Shown: positions 8,498-16,617 of the stretch, piece by piece
How the letters are laid out: each line of letters starts with the position of its first letter
Numbering within the stretch: the first letter of the stretch is position 1
Assembly: GCF_003931915.1 (NCBI RefSeq)
Contig: NZ_RSAA01000020.1
Coordinates: 1-64,000 of the forward strand
Source: Saccharopolyspora rhizosphaerae
GTDB lineage: Bacteria; Actinomycetota; Actinomycetes; Mycobacteriales; Pseudonocardiaceae
DNA length: 64,000 nt
Direction: 5' to 3'
The notes under the pieces: generated by a model
Databases searched by the model: none
The model's input: the letters and a program-made list of their open reading frames with translations, nothing else
Told to the model about the DNA's origin: nothing
Made by a program: the position numbers and the translations under genes

Positions 8498-9493
8498 TCA
8501 CTCTTCGGGGAACAACCCTTCGATGACGTCCGACAGCGCTCGACGCGGTGTCAGCGGCCCGGGGAACTCGTGCGTCACCGGCCACCCGATCTGCAGCGCC
8601 AGCTGCGGAAACCCGTCTCCCCCGAGAACCTGCTCCCGGACGTGGTCGCGGGACACTGCTCTCTCACCGATCTGACTGAGCGGACACGTCGCCAGGCCCT
8701 GTTCCGTCGCGCAGAGCAGGACAGCGCTCAGCGCCTCACCCGCCGCCAGCCAACTCCCCTGGTCATCGCCCAGGGTCGCCAGCACCGCCAAGACCGCCCC
8801 ATCGTCCAGGATCGGCACCTCCAGCTCCCCCTCGGCAACGAGCGCGAAGTTCCGCTCCGGCATACCACGCAGGTGCTCCGCCGGGAGGCTGTGAGCCGGT
8901 ACCCCTTTAGCGGCAGCGTGGCGCCCTGCCCACGTGGCGAATTCTTGCCGGTACTCGGGCCACTGACGCAACTCCGAATTCGCCTGCTCGATGGCCACTT
9001 CCAGCTCTCTGCGCAACCGGTCGTCCGAGGCGAGGACGAGCCGGCAACCCTCGGACCCCGCGACCTCTCGCAACGGGGCGAGCACCTCCTGCGGCACCGG
9101 GTCGGTCAGGAACGGCCGCCGATCGGTGCGCCGGTCAGCAGCCGCGGCGGCCAAGGTCAGCACGTGCTCATCGACCTCGTCGAGCCTGGTGAACTCGATC
9201 GAGGCGAGGTGGTCCGGCTGATCCGGGTTCGGCAGCCGGTGCACCCGGGCCTGCCATCCTTCGGCGGCCAAGGCGATGCGCAGGTGGTTCAACGCAGCGC
9301 CGCAGCTCATCACTCTCTCCCGGCCGGTCGGGTCGACAACGGGCAACGCGCGAGAAGGATCCAGGTAGAGGTGCACCGAATGCTCGGCCACCTTCCACAG
9401 CCAGGGCTGGCTGTTGTGCACCGAGGGCGCCCGGCACGCCAACGCCAACGCCGCGCGCACCGTCTCCCGCGACGGAACCCACCTTCCGGCCAT
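8498..9493 (-). CDS. Acg-type nitroreductase-fold flavoprotein
   Basis: 331-residue nitroreductase-superfamily protein of the Acg subgroup (Rv2032, Rv3127, Rv3131 in Mycobacterium tuberculosis, all dormancy-regulated). Diagnostic pieces: RAPSVHNSQPWLW near the N-terminus, CGAALNHLRIAL around residue 70, DRRTDRRPF near 130, and the C-terminal block PQLALQIGWPV. Family members bind FMN, but for Acg the pocket is closed and enzymatic reduction has not been shown, so the reaction is uncertain. ATG at 9493 is chosen (GGGGG stretch eight bases upstream); GTG at 9508 is an alternative. It is convergent with the USP at 7497 and followed upstream by a single-domain USP in the same orientation. Confidence 0.85.
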   Translation of the reverse strand: MAGRWVPSRETVRAALALACRAPSVHNSQPWLWKVAEHSVHLYLDPSRALPVVDPTGRERVMSCGAALNHLRIALAAEGWQARVHRLPNPDQPDHLASIEFTRLDEVDEHVLTLAAAAADRRTDRRPFLTDPVPQEVLAPLREVAGSEGCRLVLASDDRLRRELEVAIEQANSELRQWPEYRQEFATWAGRHAAAKGVPAHSLPAEHLRGMPERNFALVAEGELEVPILDDGAVLAVLATLGDDQGSWLAAGEALSAVLLCATEQGLATCPLSQIGERAVSRDHVREQVLGGDGFPQLALQIGWPVTHEFPGPLTPRRALSDVIEGLFPEE

Positions 9494-9558
9494 CGTATTC
9501 ACCCCCACCAGGATCCTCGCGCATCACCGGCAAGATCACCCGTTTCCTCTCATCGTCA

Positions 9559-10005
9559 TCATTGGGCCGGCGGACGAACAACGACGACGGTGCACGGTGC
9601 GTGGGTGACGCAATGCCGACTCACCGACCCCAGCAGAGCACCCACGAATCCGCCGTGCCCACGACTTCCGACGACCAGGAGATCCGCGTGCTTCACCTGG
9701 ACCAGCAGGACACCCGCGGCATGACCGCGGACGACCTCTCTGCGGATGGGCACCGATGTCGGCAACGCCGCCGTGACCTCGTCGACGATCTCCCGAAGCC
9801 CCTTCTCCGCGCGCATTCTCAACTCGTCATCGGACATCAACGGTGGCATGGGTGCGGGCTCGGTGAAGTTCGGCGGGGCCCACGCCAGCACTCCGGTGAT
9901 CTCCCCACCGGTCTGTTCGGCGTAGCGCAGCGCCCACCGCAGTGCCGCTCGCGAGCCCGGTGAGCCGTCGACTCCGACGACGATTCGCGGTCCGTTCTCA
10001 CTCAT
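9559..10005 (-). CDS. Universal stress protein, single domain
   Basis: 148-residue single UspA domain: IVVGVDGSPGSRAALRWAL at the start and VVGSRGHGGFVGALLGSVS as the ATP-binding loop, ending TVVVVRPPAQ. The sequence after the second strand (WAPPNFTEPAPMPPL) is the extended loop common in actinobacterial single-domain USPs. Expected to dimerise and bind ATP in the cytosol. ATG at 10005 is preceded by a GGGCGGG purine stretch. The gene lies 65 bp upstream of the Acg-type gene in the same orientation, so the pair may be one transcript. Confidence 0.9.
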   Translation of the reverse strand: MSENGPRIVVGVDGSPGSRAALRWALRYAEQTGGEITGVLAWAPPNFTEPAPMPPLMSDDELRMRAEKGLREIVDEVTAALPTSVPIRREVVRGHAAGVLLVQVKHADLLVVGSRGHGGFVGALLGSVSRHCVTHAPCTVVVVRPPAQ

Positions 10006-10103
10006 GAACCCGCCCTTTTCGAGAAGTGTTCAGCACCGGGCCTACCGCGCAGCCGCGAGACCGGCCGTCATCACTGGGCACGGCCTCGGTCCTGTTAGCA
10101 CGG

Positions 10104-10748
10104 CTACGCCGCCTGCTCGGCGGCAGTGCGGACGGTGGCTCGCATGATGGCCCTGACGAACGGCTTGACCACGACCCAGTACAGCTTGAAGATTCGGTGT
10201 GTGATCGGGTCGTTGAGAACGGTGCGGATGTCGTAGGTCACCAGGCTGCTGCTTCGCCCGTACGGTCGGACCGACAACGAAGAGAAGATCTTGCCCCGCC
10301 CCGGTTTGCCGTACTCCGTGAACTGCTCGGCCTCGACTTGCTCCCATCGCACGATCGGAGTCCAGAACCGGCCCGCCGCCCCGAAGATGACCTCTCTTCC
10401 GGGCTGCTCGCCCAGCAGAACCCAGTCGCCGCTCGCGACGAGATCGTCATAGGTCAGCCTGGTCGGCTGCCTCGGTGGGACCCGCCTCCTCAAGCGCTCA
10501 GGCAAACCTCGCACCCACATGGCCAGGTCCGCCGTGGATGACCTGATCGTGAGCAGGTCCAGGTTCCGGAGCGCGGAATACATCGCGTCCGGCGCCTTGT
10601 TGACCACGAGGTGTTCGACGGCTTCGAAATCGCTCTCGGCGGCGAAATCGTCGATCGTCACGGACTGGCCGATGACCTCCCACGACGTCGAGTCCGCGGT
10701 GGTGTGCGTCTCCGCTGTCACGTCAGTCTCCCTGGTTCTCTTGTTCAT
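10104..10748 (-). CDS. SRPBCC-like protein of unknown function
   Basis: 214-residue soluble protein. The second half has the pattern of the SRPBCC/START-like superfamily seen in uncharacterised actinobacterial proteins: RFWTPIVRWEQVEAEQF, then KIFSSLSVRPYGRSSSLVTY, then a closing helix RIFKLYWVVVKPFVRAIMR. The N-terminal third (DFAAESDFEAVEHLVV, DAMYSALRNLDL) is also typical. SRPBCC proteins hold hydrophobic ligands in a helix-grip fold, but no ligand can be named here. ATG at 10748 is preceded by GAGGAGGAG; the extension to 10805 is dropped for that reason. Same orientation as the acyl-CoA synthetase fusion upstream, 190 bp away. Confidence 0.7.
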   Translation of the reverse strand: MNKRTRETDVTAETHTTADSTSWEVIGQSVTIDDFAAESDFEAVEHLVVNKAPDAMYSALRNLDLLTIRSSTADLAMWVRGLPERLRRRVPPRQPTRLTYDDLVASGDWVLLGEQPGREVIFGAAGRFWTPIVRWEQVEAEQFTEYGKPGRGKIFSSLSVRPYGRSSSLVTYDIRTVLNDPITHRIFKLYWVVVKPFVRAIMRATVRTAAEQAA

Positions 10749-10937
10749 CGGGTCTCCTCCTCGGTAGAGCGTTCGGTCTCCCGACGGCGTCACCGCGTGC
10801 ACCACTCCTCGGGTACCACGGCCACCTACGGTCTATACGCACGAGCGCAGGGGTCCTGCCCGAACACTGCTGTCACAGCCCCATCGCGCGCACCTCAGGT
10901 CCCATTTCCATCGGGGCTACCGCAGTTCAGGCCTCGC

Positions 10938-13652
10938 TCACAGCCGCAATCTCCGGATCAGGGGGTCTTCGATTTCACGCGGCTCCAAACGGATGCGAGC
11001 ATCGGGGATCTGCACGCCTCCTGCGGTCACGATCAGCGGGTTGAGGTCGATCTCGGCAATTTCCGGCAACAGTTCAGCCAAGCGAGCCGTCCGCAGGAGC
11101 ACATCTGTCACGGCGTCGCGGTCCAGCGTTTCGTCGGACCGAGGACCGAACAACTGGGGCCCGGCCCGTAGCTCGTGCAGCATGTCTTCGGCATCGCCCG
11201 TGGTCAGCGGCAGGAGTCGCCGGCTGCGGTCGGCGATCAGGTCGGTGTCCGTTCCGCCGAGCGCGAAAACGATTATCGGCCCCAAGGCGGGCTCGCTGAG
11301 CGTCCCCACCAGGAACTCCCGCCCTTGCGCGACCATGGGCTGCACCGTGACACCACGCAGGTCGGTGCCGAAGCGCGCCCGCAGGCGTGCCCAGCCGGCG
11401 CGAAGATCGGGGACCGTCGCTACACCGAGTACGACGCCACCAGCTCGCCCCTTGTGCACCAGCCCCTCGACATGGGCTTTGAGCACCACTTGGCAGTCGA
11501 ACTCGCGCAAAGCGACGACGGCGTCGTCTTCGGTGGCGCATTCCCACGACGGCACGCTGGGGAGCCCGAAGGACCCGAGGAGTTTCCGAACCACGTCGTC
11601 CCCCAGCCAACCGCCCGCTGGTAGGTGGTCCAACGCGGAACCCACCAAATCGCGTGCGGTCGAGACGTCGATGCGTGCGAGGTCGGGAACCACGCCGTGA
11701 GATCGCTTCAGCCAGCGGCTGTAGGTTGTGACATCGGCCAGCGCCTGAGCGGCGAGGGTGTGATCCGCGAACACGGGGATTCGTGCCTCACCGTCGACGA
11801 GCGACGCCAACGATTCTTCCTGCCCAGCACTCACCGCGAGCACCGGCGTGTCGCAGCCGTCCGCCCGAGCGCGAGAGACTGCGTCGGTCAAACCCGTGAT
11901 CGGGTCGCTCACCGCGGTCCGCAAGACCGGAACGACCACGGCATCGACCGTCTCGTCGCGCAGCACGAACTCCACGCTTTGAGCGAACGTGGCGACGTCG
12001 ATCGCAGCCGTGGTGTCAACCGGATTGCGCGAACTGGCCTGCTCCGGCAACAAGGCGGCCAGGTCGGGCCCGGCCTCCGGTAACGAGGAGAACTCGAGGC
12101 CGGCCTGCGCACAGGCCTCGGCCGCAAGCAGGCCGAGCCCTCCGGCGTTGCTGACCACGGCCACGCGCGGCCCCTTTGGGAGTCGCTGCCAGCTGAGCAG
12201 ACCAAGCACTGCCACCAGTTCTCCGAGATCGTCGACGCCGATGGCGCCGGTGTGCCGGAGCAACGCCTCTCGAGTGGTGCTCGGAGTAGCGGCCGCTGCC
12301 GTGTGCGAGAGCGCGGCTCGCTGGGCGATCGGGCTGGCACCACTGCGCAGCACGATCAAGGGTTTCCGCTCGCTGAACCTGCGCGCCAGCCACGCGAACT
12401 TTCGCGGATTGCCGAAGGATTCGAGGTAGAGGACCCCCGCGATGGTGCGCGGATCGCGTTCCCACCACAGGAGCATGTCGTTGCCGCTCACATCGTACTT
12501 GTCGCCAGTGGACACCATCGTGGAAATCCCCAGACCAAGTCCGGACAGCCGTTCGATCAGCGCGATCCCCACTCCTCCGGACTGCGTGGCGAGCCCTACC
12601 TCGCCTTGAGGCGCACCCGCGGCGCTGAAGGTCGCGTCCAACCGCACGACCGGATCGGTGTTGACCAGGCCGAGGCAATTCGGACCCAGCAACCTCATCC
12701 CCCAGCGCCGGACGGCTGCGACGAGCCCCTCCGCGAACATCGGACACCCCGAGATCCCGGCAGTCAGAACGACCAGTGCTCGTACCCCGAGATCTCCGCA
12801 TTCCTCCGCCACGTCCGGAACGTGCTCGGCGGGCACGCACAGCACTGCGAGCTCGGGAGTCTCCGGAAGATCGGACGCGGACCGGTGGGCGGTCAGTCCG
12901 AGGACCTCTCCTCCACTCCGGTTGACCGCGAAAACGTTTCCGGTGTAGCCGCCGCGGATGATGTTGCTCAGCAGAGCGTTTCCCACCGCTGACGCCCGAT
13001 GACTCGCACCGATGACAGCTACCGAGGCAGGGCATAGCACCCGGCGCAAGCTGGCGATGTCCGCCACTCGCTCACGGTCGCTCACCTTGGCCCAGTACGG
13101 TTCTCCCGGGTCCAGCGCAACCGTCACCTGGTACGACGATCCGTCCGCGCACACGTCGTACTGCAAGCCGCTGTCCTGGAACACCCGCATCATCGCTGAG
13201 TTCGCCGCCAACACCTCAGCCCGGAACTCTCGCAGCCCGCGACGTCGTGCCGCCGACACCAGGTGCTCGAGGAGCAAGGTTCCCACTCCGCGCGCGTGCC
13301 GCGCCCGTTCCACCACGAATGCCACCTCGGCGACTTCCGGGATCAACACTTCGAAATGGCCGACCCCGATCAAGCGGTGCCCGTCGAACGCTCCCAAGGC
13401 GAGGGCACGCGCATCGCCTTGATCCACCAGCCTCCGCATGAAACGTTCCAGGGCTACTTCCGATGGCGCACCGAAGAACCGGAAGTAGCGGTCCACCTCC
13501 GAAAGCGCGGAGTGCAGACGTTCGACCTCAGCAAGATCGCGGACTTCCAGCGGTCGCACGGTCACGACGCTGCCATCGGTCAGCACCGCACGCGCGACCT
13601 GCGCCGTTTCCTGCTCTTCAGGGCCGTGGTCCGCCCCGCCACCTGTCGACAT
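10938..13652 (-). CDS. GNAT acetyltransferase fused to NDP-forming acyl-CoA synthetase (Pat-like)
   Basis: 904-residue fusion. Residues about 28-180 form a GNAT domain (acetyl-CoA loop around ARHARGVGTLLLEHLV). Residues about 200-900 form the three-part NDP-forming acyl-CoA synthetase: CoA-binding domain (ASVAVIGASHRASAVGNALL, LLGPNCLGLVN), ligase domain with SHTAAAATPS holding the expected phospho-His, and an ATP-grasp domain (VVLKAHVEGLVHKGRAGGVV, EIDLNPLIV). This is the layout of bacterial protein lysine acetyltransferases (PatA/PatZ) in the actinobacterial arrangement with GNAT first; the synthetase part in those is often catalytically inert. Likely substrate is acyl-CoA synthetases, coupling acetyl-CoA level to carbon use. 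Start ATG 13652 has GAGG ten bases upstream. Divergent from the USP at 13910. Confidence 0.88.
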   Translation of the reverse strand: MSTGGGADHGPEEQETAQVARAVLTDGSVVTVRPLEVRDLAEVERLHSALSEVDRYFRFFGAPSEVALERFMRRLVDQGDARALALGAFDGHRLIGVGHFEVLIPEVAEVAFVVERARHARGVGTLLLEHLVSAARRRGLREFRAEVLAANSAMMRVFQDSGLQYDVCADGSSYQVTVALDPGEPYWAKVSDRERVADIASLRRVLCPASVAVIGASHRASAVGNALLSNIIRGGYTGNVFAVNRSGGEVLGLTAHRSASDLPETPELAVLCVPAEHVPDVAEECGDLGVRALVVLTAGISGCPMFAEGLVAAVRRWGMRLLGPNCLGLVNTDPVVRLDATFSAAGAPQGEVGLATQSGGVGIALIERLSGLGLGISTMVSTGDKYDVSGNDMLLWWERDPRTIAGVLYLESFGNPRKFAWLARRFSERKPLIVLRSGASPIAQRAALSHTAAAATPSTTREALLRHTGAIGVDDLGELVAVLGLLSWQRLPKGPRVAVVSNAGGLGLLAAEACAQAGLEFSSLPEAGPDLAALLPEQASSRNPVDTTAAIDVATFAQSVEFVLRDETVDAVVVPVLRTAVSDPITGLTDAVSRARADGCDTPVLAVSAGQEESLASLVDGEARIPVFADHTLAAQALADVTTYSRWLKRSHGVVPDLARIDVSTARDLVGSALDHLPAGGWLGDDVVRKLLGSFGLPSVPSWECATEDDAVVALREFDCQVVLKAHVEGLVHKGRAGGVVLGVATVPDLRAGWARLRARFGTDLRGVTVQPMVAQGREFLVGTLSEPALGPIIVFALGGTDTDLIADRSRRLLPLTTGDAEDMLHELRAGPQLFGPRSDETLDRDAVTDVLLRTARLAELLPEIAEIDLNPLIVTAGGVQIPDARIRLEPREIEDPLIRRLRL

Positions 13653-13827
13653 CGGGCCGGGTCCTCATCATCTCCGAGGATTGAACGGCCGGCGGGTTCC
13701 TGGTTTGCCAGCCGACTCCCAAGCGCGCATTCTCGGTCCCCGGGGCCTCTCGGGCGCTGTGCGAAGCGCTTCCCACTCCCTCACGCCCGTCGTGGTAGAC
13801 GCGGACCTCGCGCTCGCAAGCAACGAT

Positions 13828-13842
13828 AGGGCCCGGAGAACC
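13828..13842. promoter_or_regulatory. Candidate DosR-like box upstream of USP
   Basis: Read on the minus strand this is GGTTCTCCGGGCCCT, agreeing with the DosR-type consensus GGGACTTTNGNCCCT at nine of thirteen defined positions by eye. It is 68 bp upstream of the USP ATG at 13910, a usual distance for activation. Weak evidence alone; no regulator gene is in the window. Confidence 0.3.
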
Positions 13843-13909
13843 CATCAGCACGCCAGGTGCAGTCGACGGTGGTCGATGCGCGCACCGACATCCGTGGAGG
13901 TGCGAGAAG

Positions 13910-14728
13910 ATGGAGCGAGCCGAGCAGTCCATCGTCGTCGGCGTGGACGGTTCCAACTCCTCCGCGCAGGCTGCGGTGTGGGCGGCGGCAGAAGCAGTGC
14001 GCCTGGCAGCCCCATTGCATCTCGTTCTGGTCAACAACGAACCGGACCGGGAGTCGCACGCCAAGGAGGTGGTCCACGACATCAGCAACAGCTGTCGGCA
14101 AATCGCAGGCGAGCTGGAGATCACCGAAGAGGTCAGGTCCGGCCATCCCGCTGGAGAACTGGTCCACCGATCGGCCGCAGCGCGGCTGATCGTGGTGGGA
14201 TCCCGTGGTCAAGGCGCGTTCCGGACGACATTGCTCGGCTCGACCAGCACTGCGGTCGCCACCCATGCATCGTGCCCGGTCGTCGTCGTGCCCGGCACGG
14301 AACTCCCGCAGTCCGGGCCAGTGGTGGTCGGGATCGACGGGTCGACGGAGAGCCACCACGCGATCCACTTCGCCTTCGACGCTGCAATGCGCTTCAACAG
14401 CGAACTCGTCGCGGTTCACGCATTTCCCGACGCCAGCTTCATCCCGGGCCCCTACGACCACCCGGACCGCGACGAACTGCTGGCTTCGGCCAGGAGCAGT
14501 CTCGAAGCCCAGGTATCGCCTTGGGCCGAAGACTTTCCGGAGGTCGTCGTGCACCTGGTGGTATCGAACATCCCGCCCGTGCAGGCGCTGCGCGACGCGG
14601 CTCGGCAGGCCCAGCTGCTCGTGGTCGGCCACCGCGGGACAGGCGGATTCACCGGTTTGCTGCTGGGTTCAATAGCGCGTGGCGCGCTGAACCACGCTCT
14701 CTGTCCTGTCGCGGTGGTCCCCGGCTGA
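13910..14728 (+). CDS. Universal stress protein, tandem USP domains
   Basis: 272-residue tandem USP: first domain begins IVVGVDGSNSS with loop VVGSRGQGAFRTTLLGST, second begins VVVGIDGSTES with loop VVGHRGTGGFTGLLLGS. Both loops keep G-x2-G-x9-G-S/T, so two ATP sites are expected. The first domain is short between strands two and three (VNNEPDRESHAKEV), a feature it shares with the USPs at 24836 and 29487, making these three a subfamily. ATG 13910 is preceded by GGAGG. A decayed copy of this gene's C-terminal half follows immediately downstream. Confidence 0.92.
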   Translation: MERAEQSIVVGVDGSNSSAQAAVWAAAEAVRLAAPLHLVLVNNEPDRESHAKEVVHDISNSCRQIAGELEITEEVRSGHPAGELVHRSAAARLIVVGSRGQGAFRTTLLGSTSTAVATHASCPVVVVPGTELPQSGPVVVGIDGSTESHHAIHFAFDAAMRFNSELVAVHAFPDASFIPGPYDHPDRDELLASARSSLEAQVSPWAEDFPEVVVHLVVSNIPPVQALRDAARQAQLLVVGHRGTGGFTGLLLGSIARGALNHALCPVAVVPG

Positions 14729-14744
14729 CGATCAGGGTCGAGCC

Positions 14745-14910
14745 AGTCGCGCAATACCGCATTCACGTCTCGCAGCCGCGGGTGCTGCCCGGAGCAGCTC
14801 GGCTCGCGAAGCCGTACGTGGTCGGTCACCGTGAGTTCGAGGGAATGGCGGGACGCCTGCGCAGGCGCGCCGCTCCACGTGGCCCGCCCTGCGCGGTGGT
14901 TCCACGCTGA
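14745..14910 (+). pseudogene. USP C-terminal domain, decayed duplicate
   Basis: Just after the USP stop codon one plus-strand frame reads GAARLAKPYVVGHRE, then EFEGMAGRLRR, then CAVVPR and a stop at 14908-14910. This lines up with the end of the preceding USP (DAARQAQLLVVGHRG, GGFTGLLLGS, CPVAVVPG, stop) in order and spacing, but the G-x9-G-S loop is destroyed and no start or ribosome site is present. It looks like the 3' end of a tandem USP copy that has been deleted from its 5' side. Confidence 0.5.
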
Positions 14911-14931
14911 CGATCCGAGTGGGAGGAGCCC

Positions 14932-16617
14932 ATGGGTCGAGACGCGTTCGTCGAAAGGGAACGGCGGTTCGGGCGAAGCGACGGCCGTGCGCTCGGAAGG
15001 CTCCACGACGCGTCGGCGCAGCACGCGCGAATCGACCAAGCCGACCTGCGCGCCGTCGCCGACGACCTAGGGCGGCCGGTGGCAGCGTTGACCGGCGCGG
15101 CCGGGTTCTACGCTGATTTCGCCGGTGTCCGTGGGCGCCGGCACGTGCAGATGTGCGCCGGTACGTCGTGCTTCGTCTCGGCCGGTGGGCCGACCGTGCC
15201 GGTGGCGGAGGCGGCACTGGGTGTGACCGCCGGACAGGCCAGCGCGGATGGCTCGCGGTCGTTGGCCGGGGCGTACTGCCTCGGTTACTGCTACGCCTCT
15301 CCGGCGGCACTGGACAGGCGCACACCGATCACCGGCCCTGACATCGGTGAACGATTGCGCTCCACCGATCTCCGGAGCGCACCACCACCTGCGATCCCCT
15401 ACCGGGCCACCAGTGGTCGGACCGTCGTGCTTGCGGGACTGACCGGGGAGGAAGGCTCGTGGCAGGTGTGGCCGCAGATCGTGGCCACCGGGTCCCCGAG
15501 GGCGGTCCGATCCGAGGTCGCGCGCGCCGGGCTGCGCGGTCGCGGTGGTGCCGAGTTCCCGGTGGCCGACAAGTGGCGGGCGGCCGCGACCGGCCCGGAG
15601 CCGAGATTCGTGGTGGCCAACGGCGACGAGGGCGACCCCGGATCCTTCTGCGACCGGCTGCTGCTGGAAAGCGACCCGGACCGAGTCCTCGAAGGGCTGG
15701 CGCTCGCGGGCTTCGCGACGGGAGCGAACCGGGGAGTCGTGTTCGTCCGCTCCGAATATCCGTCGGCTGCCGAGAAGGTGCGCGACGCGGTGAAGAGCGC
15801 ACGCGAAGCTGGGCACCTGGGCCGCGGTGTGCACGGCTCCCCGGTCGACTTCGACATCGAGGTCGTGCAGGGCGCTGGCTCCTACGTCGCAGGGGAGGAA
15901 ACCGCCCTCCTGCACGCGCTGCAGGGATTCCGCGGCGCTGTGCGCCCGAGGCCGCCATATCCAACCGAACATGGCCTCAACGGGCAGCCCACCTCGGTCA
16001 ACAACGTGGAGACGCTGGCCGCGGTGCCGTGGGTGCTGCGCCACGGCGGCACCGCCTACGCACGGCTTGGCAATCCGGTCGAGACCGGCACCAAACTCGT
16101 GTGCTTGAGTCAGCGGTTCGCGAACCCGGGCGTGTACGAGGTCGAGTTCGGTGTGTCTTTGCGCCACCTCGTCGACGAGCTCGGCGGTGGCCTCGATCCA
16201 GGCTACCGGCTCAGGGCCCTGCAGATCGGCGGTCCGCTCGGCGGCTTCCTCTCGCCGGACGACCTGGACGTCCCGCTGCTGGCAGAAGACCTTGCCGAAT
16301 CAGGGGTCGGGCTCGGGCACGGCAGCCTGGTCGCGATCGACGACCGGATTTACGCGTGGGAACTGCTCCAGCACGCGTGGAGCTTCGCCGCCGCTGAAAG
16401 CTGCGGCTCCTGCACGCCGTGCCGGGTGGGAACCCACCGCGGCCAGGAGTTGGCGACGCAGTTCCCGACCAGTTCCAGAGGAATCCTGGAGCAGCACGAC
16501 AAGGTGTTGAGCGTGATGTCAGCGGGGAGTCTGTGTGCTTTCGGTCGGGGCGTCTCCGCCGCTGTGCGCAGCCTGCTCCAGGTGTACCCGGACGAGCTCA
16601 CCGGAGAGGAGCCCTGA
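14932..16617 (+). CDS. NAD-linked formate dehydrogenase diaphorase subunit (NuoE-NuoF fusion)
   Basis: 561-residue fusion. Residues about 1-135 are a NuoE/FdsG-like thioredoxin-fold with 2Fe-2S ligands C75, C80, C116 and C120. The rest is NuoF/FdsB-like: the NADH/FMN glycine-rich stretch GRGGAEFP at 203-210, the FMN-site GDEGDPGSFCDR, the GAGSYVAGEETALL block, and 4Fe-4S ligands C491, C494, C497 and C535. It passes electrons from the partner subunit to NAD+. ATG 14932 is preceded by GGGAGGAG. Its stop overlaps the next gene's start (TGATG), so the two are translationally coupled. Separate gamma and beta subunits are usual in FdsGBA; here they are one chain. Confidence 0.88.
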   Translation: MGRDAFVERERRFGRSDGRALGRLHDASAQHARIDQADLRAVADDLGRPVAALTGAAGFYADFAGVRGRRHVQMCAGTSCFVSAGGPTVPVAEAALGVTAGQASADGSRSLAGAYCLGYCYASPAALDRRTPITGPDIGERLRSTDLRSAPPPAIPYRATSGRTVVLAGLTGEEGSWQVWPQIVATGSPRAVRSEVARAGLRGRGGAEFPVADKWRAAATGPEPRFVVANGDEGDPGSFCDRLLLESDPDRVLEGLALAGFATGANRGVVFVRSEYPSAAEKVRDAVKSAREAGHLGRGVHGSPVDFDIEVVQGAGSYVAGEETALLHALQGFRGAVRPRPPYPTEHGLNGQPTSVNNVETLAAVPWVLRHGGTAYARLGNPVETGTKLVCLSQRFANPGVYEVEFGVSLRHLVDELGGGLDPGYRLRALQIGGPLGGFLSPDDLDVPLLAEDLAESGVGLGHGSLVAIDDRIYAWELLQHAWSFAAAESCGSCTPCRVGTHRGQELATQFPTSSRGILEQHDKVLSVMSAGSLCAFGRGVSAAVRSLLQVYPDELTGEEP

